A stretch of DNA of 26,066 bases from IMG/VR virus record IMGVR_UViG_3300046011_001910, positions 1-26,066 of that record; one strand, given 5' to 3'. Below, piece by piece: positions 1-7,867 of the stretch. Every line of letters starts with the position of its first letter. The first letter of the stretch is position 1. Position numbers and translations under genes: made by a program. This DNA is from a virus. Below the pieces are notes generated by a model. The model was not told the origin of the DNA. It searched no databases and saw nothing but the letters and a program-made list of their open reading frames with translations.

Positions 1-291
1 AGGAATCGTCAAGTCGTCGTGTTTGGTCAAGCAAGTTTGGATGGTACGACGTGGCAAACAGGCGCAACAAGCGGCACATCAACGGTTAATGAAGGTGACT
101 TAACGTTTTTAGGAACAGTATCGGTTGCTGAACAAAACGTTAGCCACATTAGAAATTTTAGTGTATTGCAAGCGTTTGGCTTCGTCCCTGCTCATGTGCG
201 ATTTGTGATTAAAAATGACATCGGTACAGGTACCTTGCCGCTTGTGGAAGGCACATTATCAACGTCTGAAATCACAATGACGTATGCCTAG
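1..291 (+). CDS. Tail-associated protein, 3' end only (partial)
   Basis: The frame is open from the first base of the window and stops at TAG 289-291, so only the C-terminal ~96 residues are present. A GTG at 19 could be read as a start, but there is no ribosome site in front of it and the frame continues to the edge, so I treat the gene as cut. The visible part is rich in Thr, Ser, Gly and Val with alternating beta-type sequence and no recognisable catalytic motif. Its last eight bases overlap the start of the tail-fibre gene, which suggests a structural protein of the same tail module. G+C is clearly higher than in most of the window. Function is inferred from position only. Confidence 0.6.
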   Translation, partial: RNRQVVVFGQASLDGTTWQTGATSGTSTVNEGDLTFLGTVSVAEQNVSHIRNFSVLQAFGFVPAHVRFVIKNDIGTGTLPLVEGTLSTSEITMTYA

Positions 292-2536
292 CGTTAGCCA
301 GCGAACTGTCCGTACCACACAACCGCAAACCGCAGTCGGAATTGATTGGTCAAATCCGATAACACGCGGTTTAGTTGCGTGTCTTGATGCGAATAGACGG
401 GTATTGATAAACGGTAGTGAAACCCGACCGCTAACGCTAACTAATCCCGTCCGTCGTGCGTCACAACAAGAATATGGCTCGACGACATATCAAGGAACAA
501 TGCAAGCAATTAAAGCACCGCCTGCTGCGTCGTCAAACGTTACCATGTTGTCGCTTTTCATTCCATCGACCGAAGTTGCAGAAAGAACTTACGGACAGTT
601 AGGGCAAACCGCATCGGGTAATATGTTTTCTGTTGCGTCTGGGGACGGCACAACGGCTGGTGTTGTTAGGTTTAAAATTTATCTTGGTAGTACGCGAATA
701 ATTGGCGCATCGCAAGCGAATGCAGGGGTGCCAAATCTTGCTATTGCACGACATATCAATGGGCAGTCACAAAACCTGTGGTTAAACGGTGTAAAAGATA
801 CCTCAGGTGGTACATTTACTGGAAATAGTGTTGGTTTTGGTTTTTACGGTTATAACACGTCAAGCGGCACAGGCGCGTCAATCCTCAACGCGGTTTGGAA
901 TCGTGCATTAACCGATGCTGAAATCAAATCGTTATCTGAAAATCCTTGGCAAATTTTTGCGCCTGAAAGACGTGTTGTTGCGTTTGATGCGGATGTTGTT
1001 AGTGGGGTGATTGATTTACCTATTTTTGGTGTAGAAATAGATTCTAATGTTGAATCCCCAATTATTTCAACATTAGAATCCCCAATTAATTCTGTATTGA
1101 GTGTATGTTCTGCAGAAAATGTAATACATTCATCTTTTAATGATTTATCCAATACTCAATCGATTTCATTTATTGGTATTCCAAATGTAATTGGTTCATT
1201 TAATTTATCTTCGATTGGTTTGACCGGTGGCGTAGGGAATGTATCTGTTTCCGTAAATGAATCGTCTTCGATAGAATTATCAGGGATCTCATCAGGATTC
1301 GTAGATGGATACGTTACAAAATCGATAAATGTGTCGTTGAATGGATTATCTTCTAATGTTGGAATTGGCGATATTTTTAAAAATGTACAGAAATCTATCA
1401 CCAATATACAATCTAATGGATTATTAAATTCATTTAATACATTAAATGATGGTTTCGTAATAGGTTCATCAGCGAATGTATATATTGGATTAACATCAAG
1501 TCTAATAAATAAACAAATTTCTGATGTAAATTCTATTTCTGATGTAAATGATTTGTTGAATACAAGAAGTAATTTATTGAATGGGATATCGTTAAATTCG
1601 AGTTCTGGAACCATGAGTAACGGATCGCTGAAAATTATTCAATCTTTATATTCAAACGTTTCATTAGGTAATATCACAAACGATACAAATAAAATTATTG
1701 TTGGTAATAATTCAACACACAACGTTGGAATTTTACAAATTTTAGCAGCCAATGATATAATTTCAACAATTTCCTCTGTAATGGGTTTATTGAATTTAGG
1801 ATTATTGTCGTCATCTAGTTCTTCTGTTGTATCATTGACAAATAATGCATCTATTTTAAATTTTGGAATTATTAATAAATCTATATCAAGAAATGTATTA
1901 TCGAATAATGTAAATGTTTATTCTGGTAATCTAGATAAATCATTTAACAAAAATGTTAATGGAATTTTGATTGGTTCTAACGTAAATGGATTATCCACGT
2001 CATTCGAAAAACAAATTATACAAAATGTATCTTCTGTTATAATTAATGGTATGGTTGTTTCTTCAAATTTCGATATATCTTCGAATTTGATTACAAATAA
2101 TCTATCAATTTTAGGTAAGAATGTATCTAAAATTTTACAACAAAATTCTATAAATGGATACGTAGATAATGTATATCCAGAATTGTTAGGGTATTTTCAA
2201 GAATTAGTTGGCGTATCTGCTTCAACAAATCAAGGATATTTTACTCAAGATAGAACAAAAATGATTGATTCTATTTTAAGTATATCTGAAATAGAATCAA
2301 TTGAAGCGAATCTATTGTTTGGTTTGACATCAGACAATATAAATGTATCGTTGAACGATTTGGAAAATTTGTTTAGAGATAATATATTATCTTCGATTTT
2401 GTTAAATTCTGAAATAGATGGAATATATACATCTAAACAATTTTTAAAAATCTTGGCAACTGCTATCTATTTCAATACAATAAAAGATAATCGATTGAAT
2501 TTTAACACCATAATAAACAAAAAAGGGAAGTTCTAA
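284..2536 (+). CDS. Tail fibre-like protein: lectin-like head plus degenerate beta repeats
   Basis: This 750-residue protein is probably a receptor-binding tail fibre or tail spike. Residues ~10-240 resemble the LamG/concanavalin-like domain of many phage tail proteins: an N-terminal GIDWSNPITRGLVACLDA segment and a closing segment with AVWNRALTDAEIKSL then NPWQIFAPERR. Residues ~260-750 are Ser/Asn/Ile/Leu/Val-rich with loose repeats of about 20 residues such as SIELSGISSGFVDGYV and NVSLNGLSSNVGIGDI, the pattern of the V-S-L-x-G-V-x-x-x-G-x-V-G-x-V repeats of other fibres. The start ATG lies inside the previous gene (8-nt overlap). The first ~740 bases are moderately G+C-rich; the rest is extremely AT-rich, and a perfect inverted repeat (1040-1080) marks the change, suggesting a chimera. 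Minus-strand open frames here are shadows. Confidence 0.75.
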   Translation: MPSVSQRTVRTTQPQTAVGIDWSNPITRGLVACLDANRRVLINGSETRPLTLTNPVRRASQQEYGSTTYQGTMQAIKAPPAASSNVTMLSLFIPSTEVAERTYGQLGQTASGNMFSVASGDGTTAGVVRFKIYLGSTRIIGASQANAGVPNLAIARHINGQSQNLWLNGVKDTSGGTFTGNSVGFGFYGYNTSSGTGASILNAVWNRALTDAEIKSLSENPWQIFAPERRVVAFDADVVSGVIDLPIFGVEIDSNVESPIISTLESPINSVLSVCSAENVIHSSFNDLSNTQSISFIGIPNVIGSFNLSSIGLTGGVGNVSVSVNESSSIELSGISSGFVDGYVTKSINVSLNGLSSNVGIGDIFKNVQKSITNIQSNGLLNSFNTLNDGFVIGSSANVYIGLTSSLINKQISDVNSISDVNDLLNTRSNLLNGISLNSSSGTMSNGSLKIIQSLYSNVSLGNITNDTNKIIVGNNSTHNVGILQILAANDIISTISSVMGLLNLGLLSSSSSSVVSLTNNASILNFGIINKSISRNVLSNNVNVYSGNLDKSFNKNVNGILIGSNVNGLSTSFEKQIIQNVSSVIINGMVVSSNFDISSNLITNNLSILGKNVSKILQQNSINGYVDNVYPELLGYFQELVGVSASTNQGYFTQDRTKMIDSILSISEIESIEANLLFGLTSDNINVSLNDLENLFRDNILSSILLNSEIDGIYTSKQFLKILATAIYFNTIKDNRLNFNTIINKKGKF
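1040..1080. repeat. 15-bp perfect inverted repeat with a direct repeat, inside the fibre gene
   Basis: Arms are GATTCTAATGTTGAA (1040-1054) and TTCAACATTAGAATC (1066-1080) around an 11-nt loop. The sequence GAATCCCCAATTA also occurs twice in direct orientation, from 1052 and from 1076. The element is in frame (encoding IDSNVESPIISTLESPI) and lies at the change from G+C-richer to AT-rich sequence. No U-tract follows, so it is not a typical terminator. It may be a recombination scar or a structured mRNA element. Confidence 0.75.
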
Positions 2537-2844
2537 TGTCAAACTTTGTCGAAGGAGATACAGAATCCGCGTTACGCATCACTTGTATGGACAATAATAA
2601 TTCTTCCATAATAAACCTTAATGGAACTTCTGTTAAGATACGTTGGAAGAATAAATCGAATGTTATTAAATTGAAAGAAATGACGATAATTGATGCACCT
2701 AAGGGTGTCGTTCAATATCAATTTGATGTTGGTGAATTAGAACCACCAGAAATGTATTTTGATATTATAATAACAAATCTTTCTTCTGGAAGAACAGTCA
2801 CATGCGAAAATGTAGTGAAGATTATTGTAAGACATCATATTTGA
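2536..2844 (+). CDS. Small BppU-N/Ig-like baseplate-type protein
   Basis: A 102-residue beta-rich protein. The start ATG overlaps the fibre stop by one base (TAATG), with AAGGGAAG just upstream as ribosome site, so it is translated together with the fibre. The pattern (an N-terminal D/E-rich strand, NLNGTSVKIRWKNKSNV, then PKGVVQYQFDVGEL followed by EMYFDIIITN) resembles the Ig-like N-terminal domain of phage upper-baseplate (BppU/DUF2479-like) proteins, where a G-x-V-x-Y-x-F/L strand is characteristic. That domain usually joins receptor-binding proteins to the baseplate, which fits its place after the fibre. The match is by pattern only. It ends 10 nt before a strong hairpin terminator and is the last gene of the plus-strand tail operon. 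Confidence 0.55.
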   Translation: MSNFVEGDTESALRITCMDNNNSSIINLNGTSVKIRWKNKSNVIKLKEMTIIDAPKGVVQYQFDVGELEPPEMYFDIIITNLSSGRTVTCENVVKIIVRHHI

Positions 2845-2854
2845 ATCCAATAAA

Positions 2855-2885
2855 AATCCCGTAAGACTAATCATCTTACGGGATT
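2855..2885. terminator. Bidirectional intrinsic terminator
   Basis: A 12-bp perfect stem, AATCCCGTAAGA (2855-2866) with TCTTACGGGATT (2874-2885), encloses a 7-nt loop. U-rich sequence follows on the plus side and A-rich sequence precedes it, so it can work in both directions. It separates the converging tail operon (+) and the HNH gene (-). Confidence 0.9.
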
Positions 2886-2887
2886 CT

Positions 2888-3349
2888 TTATTTCAAACTT
2901 TTCAACAATTTTGGGTATTCAACGTTCCAATCATTTAAGAAAACATGTTGAGCTTGTTTTAATGTAATCTTACCAGAACATAACAATTTATGTACAGCAT
3001 GTTCGATTACATCTTTTTGTTTGGCATTATCTAATGATTCGGGCCATAAATTATGTGGATCTGTTGGATGACCGGAAACGCTTAACGGAATCCTATGGTC
3101 TTCTTGATAATGTTTAGGATTTGTATCTGAATATCCATACTCATGAATCTGTTGGATTTTCAATTTATTGGTATAATTTGATGATGGTCTAATCTTAGTG
3201 GTAAATCCTGGAACACAAACTGTCTGATTCAAATTTTCCTGCGATACGTTTGTATTTAACGATCCTGGAGTTAATTCTCTGTTTGGTTCAACAGTATCCG
3301 CTGATACATTAGTTGTAATTAAAAGGAATAACATAAACAGTAATTTCAT
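2888..3349 (-). CDS. Secreted HNH-type nuclease
   Basis: A 153-residue protein with a Sec signal peptide: MKLLFMLFLLITTNVSA, predicted cleavage near A17-D18. The mature part has the arrangement of small exported HNH proteins of bacteria: VCVPGFTTKIRP (45-54), YTNKLKIQQ, then EDHRIPLSVSG (83-93) and DPHNLWPE (97-104), giving D84-H85 and N100 as likely betabeta-alpha-metal residues. H117 or H120 could be the third position. C45 and C124 could form a disulfide, consistent with export. The start overlaps the stop of the GIY-YIG gene (ATGA), so the two nucleases are translationally coupled. Role is unknown: extracytoplasmic degradation of DNA from lysed hosts or from competing phage are both possible. 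Family call is solid; role is inference. Confidence 0.75.
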   Translation of the reverse strand: MKLLFMLFLLITTNVSADTVEPNRELTPGSLNTNVSQENLNQTVCVPGFTTKIRPSSNYTNKLKIQQIHEYGYSDTNPKHYQEDHRIPLSVSGHPTDPHNLWPESLDNAKQKDVIEHAVHKLLCSGKITLKQAQHVFLNDWNVEYPKLLKSLK

Positions 3350-3765
3350 AATTTCACGTGTAATTGATGGACTCTACATTGTATCTGGCGATTCAAGTAT
3401 TCATCAGATTCCAACACTCTACGATCCATTTGTTCCCTTGCTTCCAAATAAGACATAGTCCCTAGATTACCACATAAATGTAATATCTCTCTGATGTAAT
3501 TATCTTCACCTAATTGTTCTATTTCCAATTTCAAATCATCAGAACTTGAAAAGTAAGTCTTCCAATCAGATTCAGATTTCTTCTTCACTCGTTTCTTCTT
3601 TTTGGTTCCATTTTTCAATGTAACAGTTTTCATTGAAGAAGTGAATGAATAGAATTGTTTCTTACCAACGTATTTTCTGTTGTTAGATTTATTTGTGATA
3701 AGATATACAAATCCTATTTTACCTTCTGGTATATCTGTTAATTCGATTCCTTGATACAACCACAT
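3346..3765 (-). CDS. GIY-YIG endonuclease, SegE-like
   Basis: A 139-residue protein resembling the putative SegE-like GIY-YIG nucleases of T4-type phages. The GIY part is GFVYLITN (18-25) and the YIG part is KYVGKKQF (31-38). A lysine-rich stretch (about 51-63) and SDWKTYFSSSDDL (66-78), a segment typical of this subfamily, follow. E91 or nearby acidic residues could be the metal ligand. Such proteins are usually homing-type nucleases that nick or cut DNA at related loci; the short length and lack of an obvious separate DNA-binding domain are normal here. It overlaps the HNH gene by 4 nt and follows the GNAT-like gene by 53 nt. Whether it is mobile cannot be told from one genome. Confidence 0.7.
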   Translation of the reverse strand: MWLYQGIELTDIPEGKIGFVYLITNKSNNRKYVGKKQFYSFTSSMKTVTLKNGTKKKKRVKKKSESDWKTYFSSSDDLKLEIEQLGEDNYIREILHLCGNLGTMSYLEAREQMDRRVLESDEYLNRQIQCRVHQLHVKL

Positions 3766-3818
3766 ATTTGATTCTCCATAGTATGATATTATTACATATG
3801 AAGAATTTAATGATGGGT

Positions 3819-4481
3819 TTATTTGTGTGCAATTAAAACAAATCTTCTACCTTTACTGTTTGGTAACCAAATCTTATCGTCAGCCAAATTCTTTGTATCA
3901 TAATTGATTACTTTACCAGAATCATCCTTTATGAAATCATGTTCTATTGTATCATAAACAAATACATTTAATGAAGGAACTATTGATAACTTCTTCCATA
4001 ATCTTTTACCGCCTTCATATTGAACGTTATCGGAAACAATAACGTATCCATCATCCATCAATGCTTGGTATATAGAAGAAGCTAATCCAAGTCCTTCTAA
4101 GTTGGGAACTGTTGCTACAATTGATATTTGTAATTGTTTCTTATGTTCCAATTCCGCTGGTAAATTATCAATCAAAGGGTGTTTAAAATGAACTAGACAC
4201 GCAACATAATATATTTTAGCTCCGTCTTCTTGCCGTATAGTTGGTATATAAACGCCAGCCATCCCTTTTGTTTTTGTCAATAAAATTGTATAATCACCAA
4301 TAACACTCGAATTTTTTACAGTTTTAATCAAATCAAATCTTCTTTGAACTGTTTCATCTGTTATATATCTACCAGCATCACCTTCGGCCGATATTGTAAT
4401 CCAAGCAGACTGGTCTTTCGTTTCTGGTCTATGTTCAGGCATTTCTAATATCATCTTTCTAATTTCTGCAAATGTTTTCAT
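3819..4481 (-). CDS. GNAT-like phage protein (paralogue of 19253-19843)
   Basis: A 220-residue protein with the outline of a GNAT acyltransferase. After a beta sheet region (YTILLTKTKGMAGVYIP, IYYVACLVHF) comes LGLASSIYQALMDDGY, in the place of the acetyl-CoA pyrophosphate loop and helix, then VIVSDNVQYEGGKRLWKKLS, in the place of the C-terminal G-x-x-LW-x-x-L block. The classical R/Q-x-x-G-x-G/A loop is not well preserved, so activity is uncertain. The N-terminus MKTFAEIRKMILE resembles capsid-targeting peptides of T4 internal head proteins (MKTYxEFIAE), with a possible I-x-E prohead-protease site. A clear paralogue lies at 19253-19843. The start follows AAAGGGGAA. First gene after the 4531-4564 terminator, in a three-gene unit with two nucleases. 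Confidence 0.55.
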   Translation of the reverse strand: MKTFAEIRKMILEMPEHRPETKDQSAWITISAEGDAGRYITDETVQRRFDLIKTVKNSSVIGDYTILLTKTKGMAGVYIPTIRQEDGAKIYYVACLVHFKHPLIDNLPAELEHKKQLQISIVATVPNLEGLGLASSIYQALMDDGYVIVSDNVQYEGGKRLWKKLSIVPSLNVFVYDTIEHDFIKDDSGKVINYDTKNLADDKIWLPNSKGRRFVLIAHK

Positions 4482-4530
4482 GTTATATTTCCCCTTTAAA
4501 TTTTATTATAGATTTATTTAATCCAAAAAG

Positions 4531-4564
4531 AAACCCGTTAGAGCATTCAATCTCTAACGGGTTT
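4531..4564 (-). terminator. Intrinsic terminator ending the primase-RNR operon
   Basis: A 13-bp perfect stem, AAACCCGTTAGAG (4531-4543) with CTCTAACGGGTTT (4552-4564), loop 8 nt, followed on the minus strand by CTTTTTGG. It is nearly identical to the terminator at 17656-17688, from which it differs by one compensated base pair. Confidence 0.9.
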
Positions 4565-4575
4565 GGTATCACAAT

Positions 4576-4728
4576 CTATTCTTCATCTTCTTCAATATCA
4601 TCCAATAACGGCGTTCCGCAAATTGGACAACTTCTAATGTCATTTTCCGAAAAATCCTTTGATTTAATTGTAATAGATCCTTGCGCATCACAATGGTCGC
4701 AAGCGAAGTTCTTTTTTACTGATGCCAT
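4576..4728 (-). CDS. Small zinc-ribbon protein (50 aa)
   Basis: A short gene starting at ATG 4728 behind AAAAGGAATTAAA, a good ribosome site, and ending 12 nt before the terminator. The protein begins MASVKKNFACDHCDAQG and contains RSCPICGTPLLDD, so C10-x2-C13 and C34-x2-C37 form a probable zinc ribbon; the tail is very acidic. Such mini-ribbons are common in T4-like phages and usually lack an assigned function; nucleic-acid or protein binding is the likely mode. Last gene of the operon carrying primase, ThyX, NrdA and NrdB. Confidence 0.75.
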   Translation of the reverse strand: MASVKKNFACDHCDAQGSITIKSKDFSENDIRSCPICGTPLLDDIEEDEE

Positions 4729-4758
4729 TTTAATTCCTTTTAATGTGTTATTGTATAT

Positions 4759-4881
4759 TCATTTAATTGTATTTAATATGAAATTATTCATGTCATTAGA
4801 TAATTCTTCTATCTTTTTGAATAATAAATTTTTATTTTTAATTTCAAAATCCCAGATTACCAATACATTATAACCAGACAT
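4759..4881 (-). CDS. Possible 40-aa ORF after nrdB
   Basis: An open frame starting at ATG 4881 inside the last codons of nrdB (overlap 14 nt) and ending at TGA 4759-4761 fills the otherwise empty 139-bp gap before the zinc-ribbon gene. The product begins MSGYNVLVIWDFEIKNK and is lysine/asparagine/isoleucine-rich like its neighbours. The only ribosome-site candidate is a GGGG very close to the ATG. Support is limited to frame, gap filling and codon use. Confidence 0.35.
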   Translation of the reverse strand: MSGYNVLVIWDFEIKNKNLLFKKIEELSNDMNNFILNTIK

Positions 4882-5836
4882 CACCCCAAGAACCAGTTAA
4901 TGCACCTTTTGAATAATCCGTAATTGTAGTTTCAAAGAAATTTCCATGAATTGGCGCATTAATCATTTCGTCAATCCAATTCAATGGGTTTTTCTTAATT
5001 TTATAAATTCCTTTCAATCCCATGGAAATCAATCTTCTATCGCAAAGGTATCTAATGTATTGTTTAATATCACCTGCGGATAAATTTTCCATGTCACCCA
5101 TACTGAACGACAAATCAATGAATTTGTCTTCTAGTTCAACCATTTTTTCTGCGATAGAATATAATTCGGATTTTAATTTATCGTTCCAGATATGTCTATT
5201 TTCTTCGATATGAGTTCTAAACAGTTTAATCATACCTTCGCAATGCATTGATTCATCAACTAAACTCCAAGAAACTAATTGACCCATACCTTTCAATTTA
5301 CCATGTCTAGGAAAATTTAATAACATAGCAAATGATGAGAATAATTGTAATCCTTCTGTGAATGCGCTGAATACTGCAATTTGCTGAGCAATAGTGGTGT
5401 TATCCATATGAGTGAATCTATCAACATAATCATGTTTTTCTTTCATCTCAGAATATTCATTAAATTCGTTGTATATTCTTTCTGGCATCCCAAGAGTTTC
5501 AATTAAATGCGAATATGCAGCAATATGAATTGATTCTCTTGCAGCAAATCCTAATAACATCATTCTTATTTCTGGTTGAGGGAATGTTGGTAAATAATTT
5601 TTAACATATCCTCCAGCAACATCGATATCACCTTGAGTGAAGAATCTAAACAAATTTGTTAAAAAATGTTTGCTGGATTCATCTAATTTCGACCAATCTT
5701 TAATATCGTCTTGCATAGACACTTCAGTGAACATCCAATGACTTTGTTCATGAGTCAACCAATAATCATACGCCCATCCATATCTATGCGGTTTGTAATA
5801 TGGTCTTTCGTCAGTTAATTTTAAATTTTTACTCAT
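4868..5836 (-). CDS. nrdB: Class I ribonucleotide reductase, small (radical) subunit
   Basis: A 322-residue R2 protein that holds the dinuclear metal centre and tyrosyl radical needed by NrdA. I chose ATG 5836 (MSKNLKLTDERPYY): AAGGGTAA lies just upstream and 7 nt separate it from the nrdA stop; longer readings would run back into nrdA. The metal ligands fit the family: D70 (TQGD), E101 and H104 (ARESIH), E161 (FTEG), E195 and H198 (DESMH). Y108 (IAAYSHL) occupies the radical tyrosine position. The C-terminal tail GALTGSWGDVWL is the sort of peptide that docks on NrdA. Somewhat shorter than E. coli NrdB. It turns NDPs to dNDPs with NrdA, supplying phage replication. Confidence 0.95.
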   Translation of the reverse strand: MSKNLKLTDERPYYKPHRYGWAYDYWLTHEQSHWMFTEVSMQDDIKDWSKLDESSKHFLTNLFRFFTQGDIDVAGGYVKNYLPTFPQPEIRMMLLGFAARESIHIAAYSHLIETLGMPERIYNEFNEYSEMKEKHDYVDRFTHMDNTTIAQQIAVFSAFTEGLQLFSSFAMLLNFPRHGKLKGMGQLVSWSLVDESMHCEGMIKLFRTHIEENRHIWNDKLKSELYSIAEKMVELEDKFIDLSFSMGDMENLSAGDIKQYIRYLCDRRLISMGLKGIYKIKKNPLNWIDEMINAPIHGNFFETTITDYSKGALTGSWGDVWL

Positions 5837-5843
5837 TTTATAG

Positions 5844-7640
5844 TTACCCTTCACAAGCCAAACAAGAATTTCCCTCGGCAACAGACATCATATTCATTTC
5901 TTCAATAATATGTCGTTGAATTTGTTGTGACACTTTATCAGCCTTTCCGACTTTATTAGATCTCAAATAATACAAACTTTTTAATCCGCGTTTCCACGCA
6001 CTAAAATGGACGGCATGTAAGTATTTTATATGTGCATCTGGTCTGAAAAATACATTTATAGATTGTCCTTGGTCAATAATAGCTGCTCTATCCGCAGCTA
6101 AATCGATAATCCATCTTTGGTCAATCTCCATAGACGTTTTAAACACATCCTTTTCATCTTGAGATAAAATATCTAAATGTTGAACAGATCCTTCATTTGC
6201 AATAACGCTTTTCCAAATATCGTCTAATTTTGATTCTGTTAATGATTTATTAGATAATAATTTTTCTAATTGTTTGTTTTTGTAAATTGAAAATCCTGAA
6301 AGTGTATCTTGTCTATATGCATTTGCTCTAAATGGTTCAACACTTGGTGATGTATTTCCGACCAAAATAGACGTAGATGCATTAGGTGCGATTGCCTGCA
6401 TATGAGCAAATCTTTTACCATAACCAATTCCATCTGGACATTCCCCTCGTTCTAATGCCAATTCAGAATTACACTTATCTAAATGAACTTTGATACTTTT
6501 AAAGATACGCAAATTTGTACTTTTTGCTAATGCGCATTCGAATGGTATATTTTTTTGTTGAAAATAATCGTGTAATCCTAATACACCTATACCAATAGAA
6601 CGTTCATTCTTTGCGGATTCAACTGCTCTACGTAATTCTGGCGGAGCATTTTCGATAAAATGGGTTAAAACATTATCCAACATTTCGGCAACATCTCTAT
6701 GAAATTGATAATCATCTTTCCATTCATCATAATAATTTAAGTTTAATGACGATAAACAACAAACCGCAGTTCTATCTTCAGAAGTTGCGAGTTCTACCTC
6801 TACGCAGAGATTCGAGCCATTGATTTTTAAGCCTTTTTTTCTTTGAAATTCTGGTAATGCTCTATTTGCCGTATCAATAAAATGCAAATATGGTTCACCG
6901 CGTTGAACTCTAGTTTCAATCAATAATTGCCAAACTTCTTTTGCCGAAACAGTTTGTGTTATTTCTTTGGTTGCTGGATCTATTAAATTCCAAGAATCGT
7001 CAAAATCTGGTTCAATCATACATTTTTCAATGATTTGCATAAAATCATCTGTTATATTTACACCATGATTCAAATTTGGACATCGGATATTTGGATCTCC
7101 AGTCGCCTTTCTCATTTCAATAAATGGTATAATTTCAGGATGAGAAATATCCAAGAATGCCGCGTAACTACCTCTTCGAGTAGAACCTTGTTTATACGCT
7201 AAAGAAGACGCATCATATGTTTTTAAATGCGGGATGATTCCAGTTGATTTATCGCCAGCAGAACGAATATCCATATGGATACCAACACCCCCACCTAACA
7301 TGGATAATGTATTGACTTCAGATAATGTATCAATAAGGCCCTTTGATGTATCTGGTAAGTAAGACAAAAAACAAGAAATTGGTAATCCTTTTTTATTTCT
7401 ACCGAATGATAAAATCGGAGTCGAATAACTCAACCAATGCTTAGATGCATAATCATATAATCTTTGTGAATGTTCTTTATTAGTACCAAACGCATTAGAA
7501 ACATATGCATATCTTTGCTGAGGTGATGATTCATCAGACATCATGTACGATTCCTTAAATCGTTTATGTCCTAATTCATCTATCAAATTGTCTCGCGAAT
7601 AATCAACATTTATTCCTAAATACAATTCCGTTATACTCAT
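5844..7640 (-). CDS. nrdA: Class I ribonucleotide reductase, large (catalytic) subunit, without ATP-cone
   Basis: A 598-residue R1 protein, much shorter than the ~760 of E. coli NrdA. It lacks the N-terminal ATP-cone, so overall activity is probably not shut off by dATP, a common phage adaptation. Active-site features: C90 (GLPISCFL) and C294 or C295 (TAVCCLSSLNL) as the reducing cysteine pair, N277-L278-C279-V280-E281 (the NxCxE motif with the thiyl-radical cysteine), the YYLRS stretch matching the paired radical-transfer tyrosines, and C593-x2-C596 at the C-terminus (NSCLACEG), which is re-reduced by thioredoxin or glutaredoxin. AAGGAAAT precedes ATG 7640. It lies between a small unknown gene (9 nt) and nrdB (7 nt) in one operon with thyX and primase. 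Confidence 0.95.
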   Translation of the reverse strand: MSITELYLGINVDYSRDNLIDELGHKRFKESYMMSDESSPQQRYAYVSNAFGTNKEHSQRLYDYASKHWLSYSTPILSFGRNKKGLPISCFLSYLPDTSKGLIDTLSEVNTLSMLGGGVGIHMDIRSAGDKSTGIIPHLKTYDASSLAYKQGSTRRGSYAAFLDISHPEIIPFIEMRKATGDPNIRCPNLNHGVNITDDFMQIIEKCMIEPDFDDSWNLIDPATKEITQTVSAKEVWQLLIETRVQRGEPYLHFIDTANRALPEFQRKKGLKINGSNLCVEVELATSEDRTAVCCLSSLNLNYYDEWKDDYQFHRDVAEMLDNVLTHFIENAPPELRRAVESAKNERSIGIGVLGLHDYFQQKNIPFECALAKSTNLRIFKSIKVHLDKCNSELALERGECPDGIGYGKRFAHMQAIAPNASTSILVGNTSPSVEPFRANAYRQDTLSGFSIYKNKQLEKLLSNKSLTESKLDDIWKSVIANEGSVQHLDILSQDEKDVFKTSMEIDQRWIIDLAADRAAIIDQGQSINVFFRPDAHIKYLHAVHFSAWKRGLKSLYYLRSNKVGKADKVSQQIQRHIIEEMNMMSVAEGNSCLACEG

Positions 7641-7649
7641 ATAATTTCC

Positions 7650-7859
7650 TTATGGTTTTTCTTTCAAGATAAAAACACCATCTGCCGCGCAGGTCATATA
7701 TTCATTCATGATATAATCTTCACAATTGAATACAGTTGCCAAAGATGGAACAATTTTACATATTTCTTGAAATGATGGTTTATGATTGAATTCTGTAATG
7801 ATTTCAGTTTTAAAATCATTACCAGATTCGTTATAGATTTTATGTAATTGATACGTCAT
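7650..7859 (-). CDS. Small hypothetical protein between thyX and nrdA
   Basis: A 69-residue protein beginning MTYQLHKIYNESGNDF and ending ADGVFILKEKP. No signal peptide, membrane segment or known motif. Two cysteines (in FNCED and MTCAAD) are not arranged as a zinc site. It is 8 nt after thyX and 9 nt before nrdA, so it is certainly within the nucleotide-metabolism operon, but I do not recognise a family. A regulator or small partner of RNR or ThyX would be speculation. Confidence 0.6.
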   Translation of the reverse strand: MTYQLHKIYNESGNDFKTEIITEFNHKPSFQEICKIVPSLATVFNCEDYIMNEYMTCAADGVFILKEKP

Positions 7860-7867
7860 GATATAAT

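Noticed and set aside
850-1614. Two minus-strand open frames inside the tail-fibre gene
   Set aside because: They lie opposite a long plus-strand gene with convincing phage domains, have no ribosome sites and are shadows of its repetitive low-complexity codons.
4472-4873. 133-codon plus-strand open frame
   Set aside because: It runs through a terminator hairpin and across the zinc-ribbon gene (with two CxxC pairs and a good ribosome site) on the other strand.
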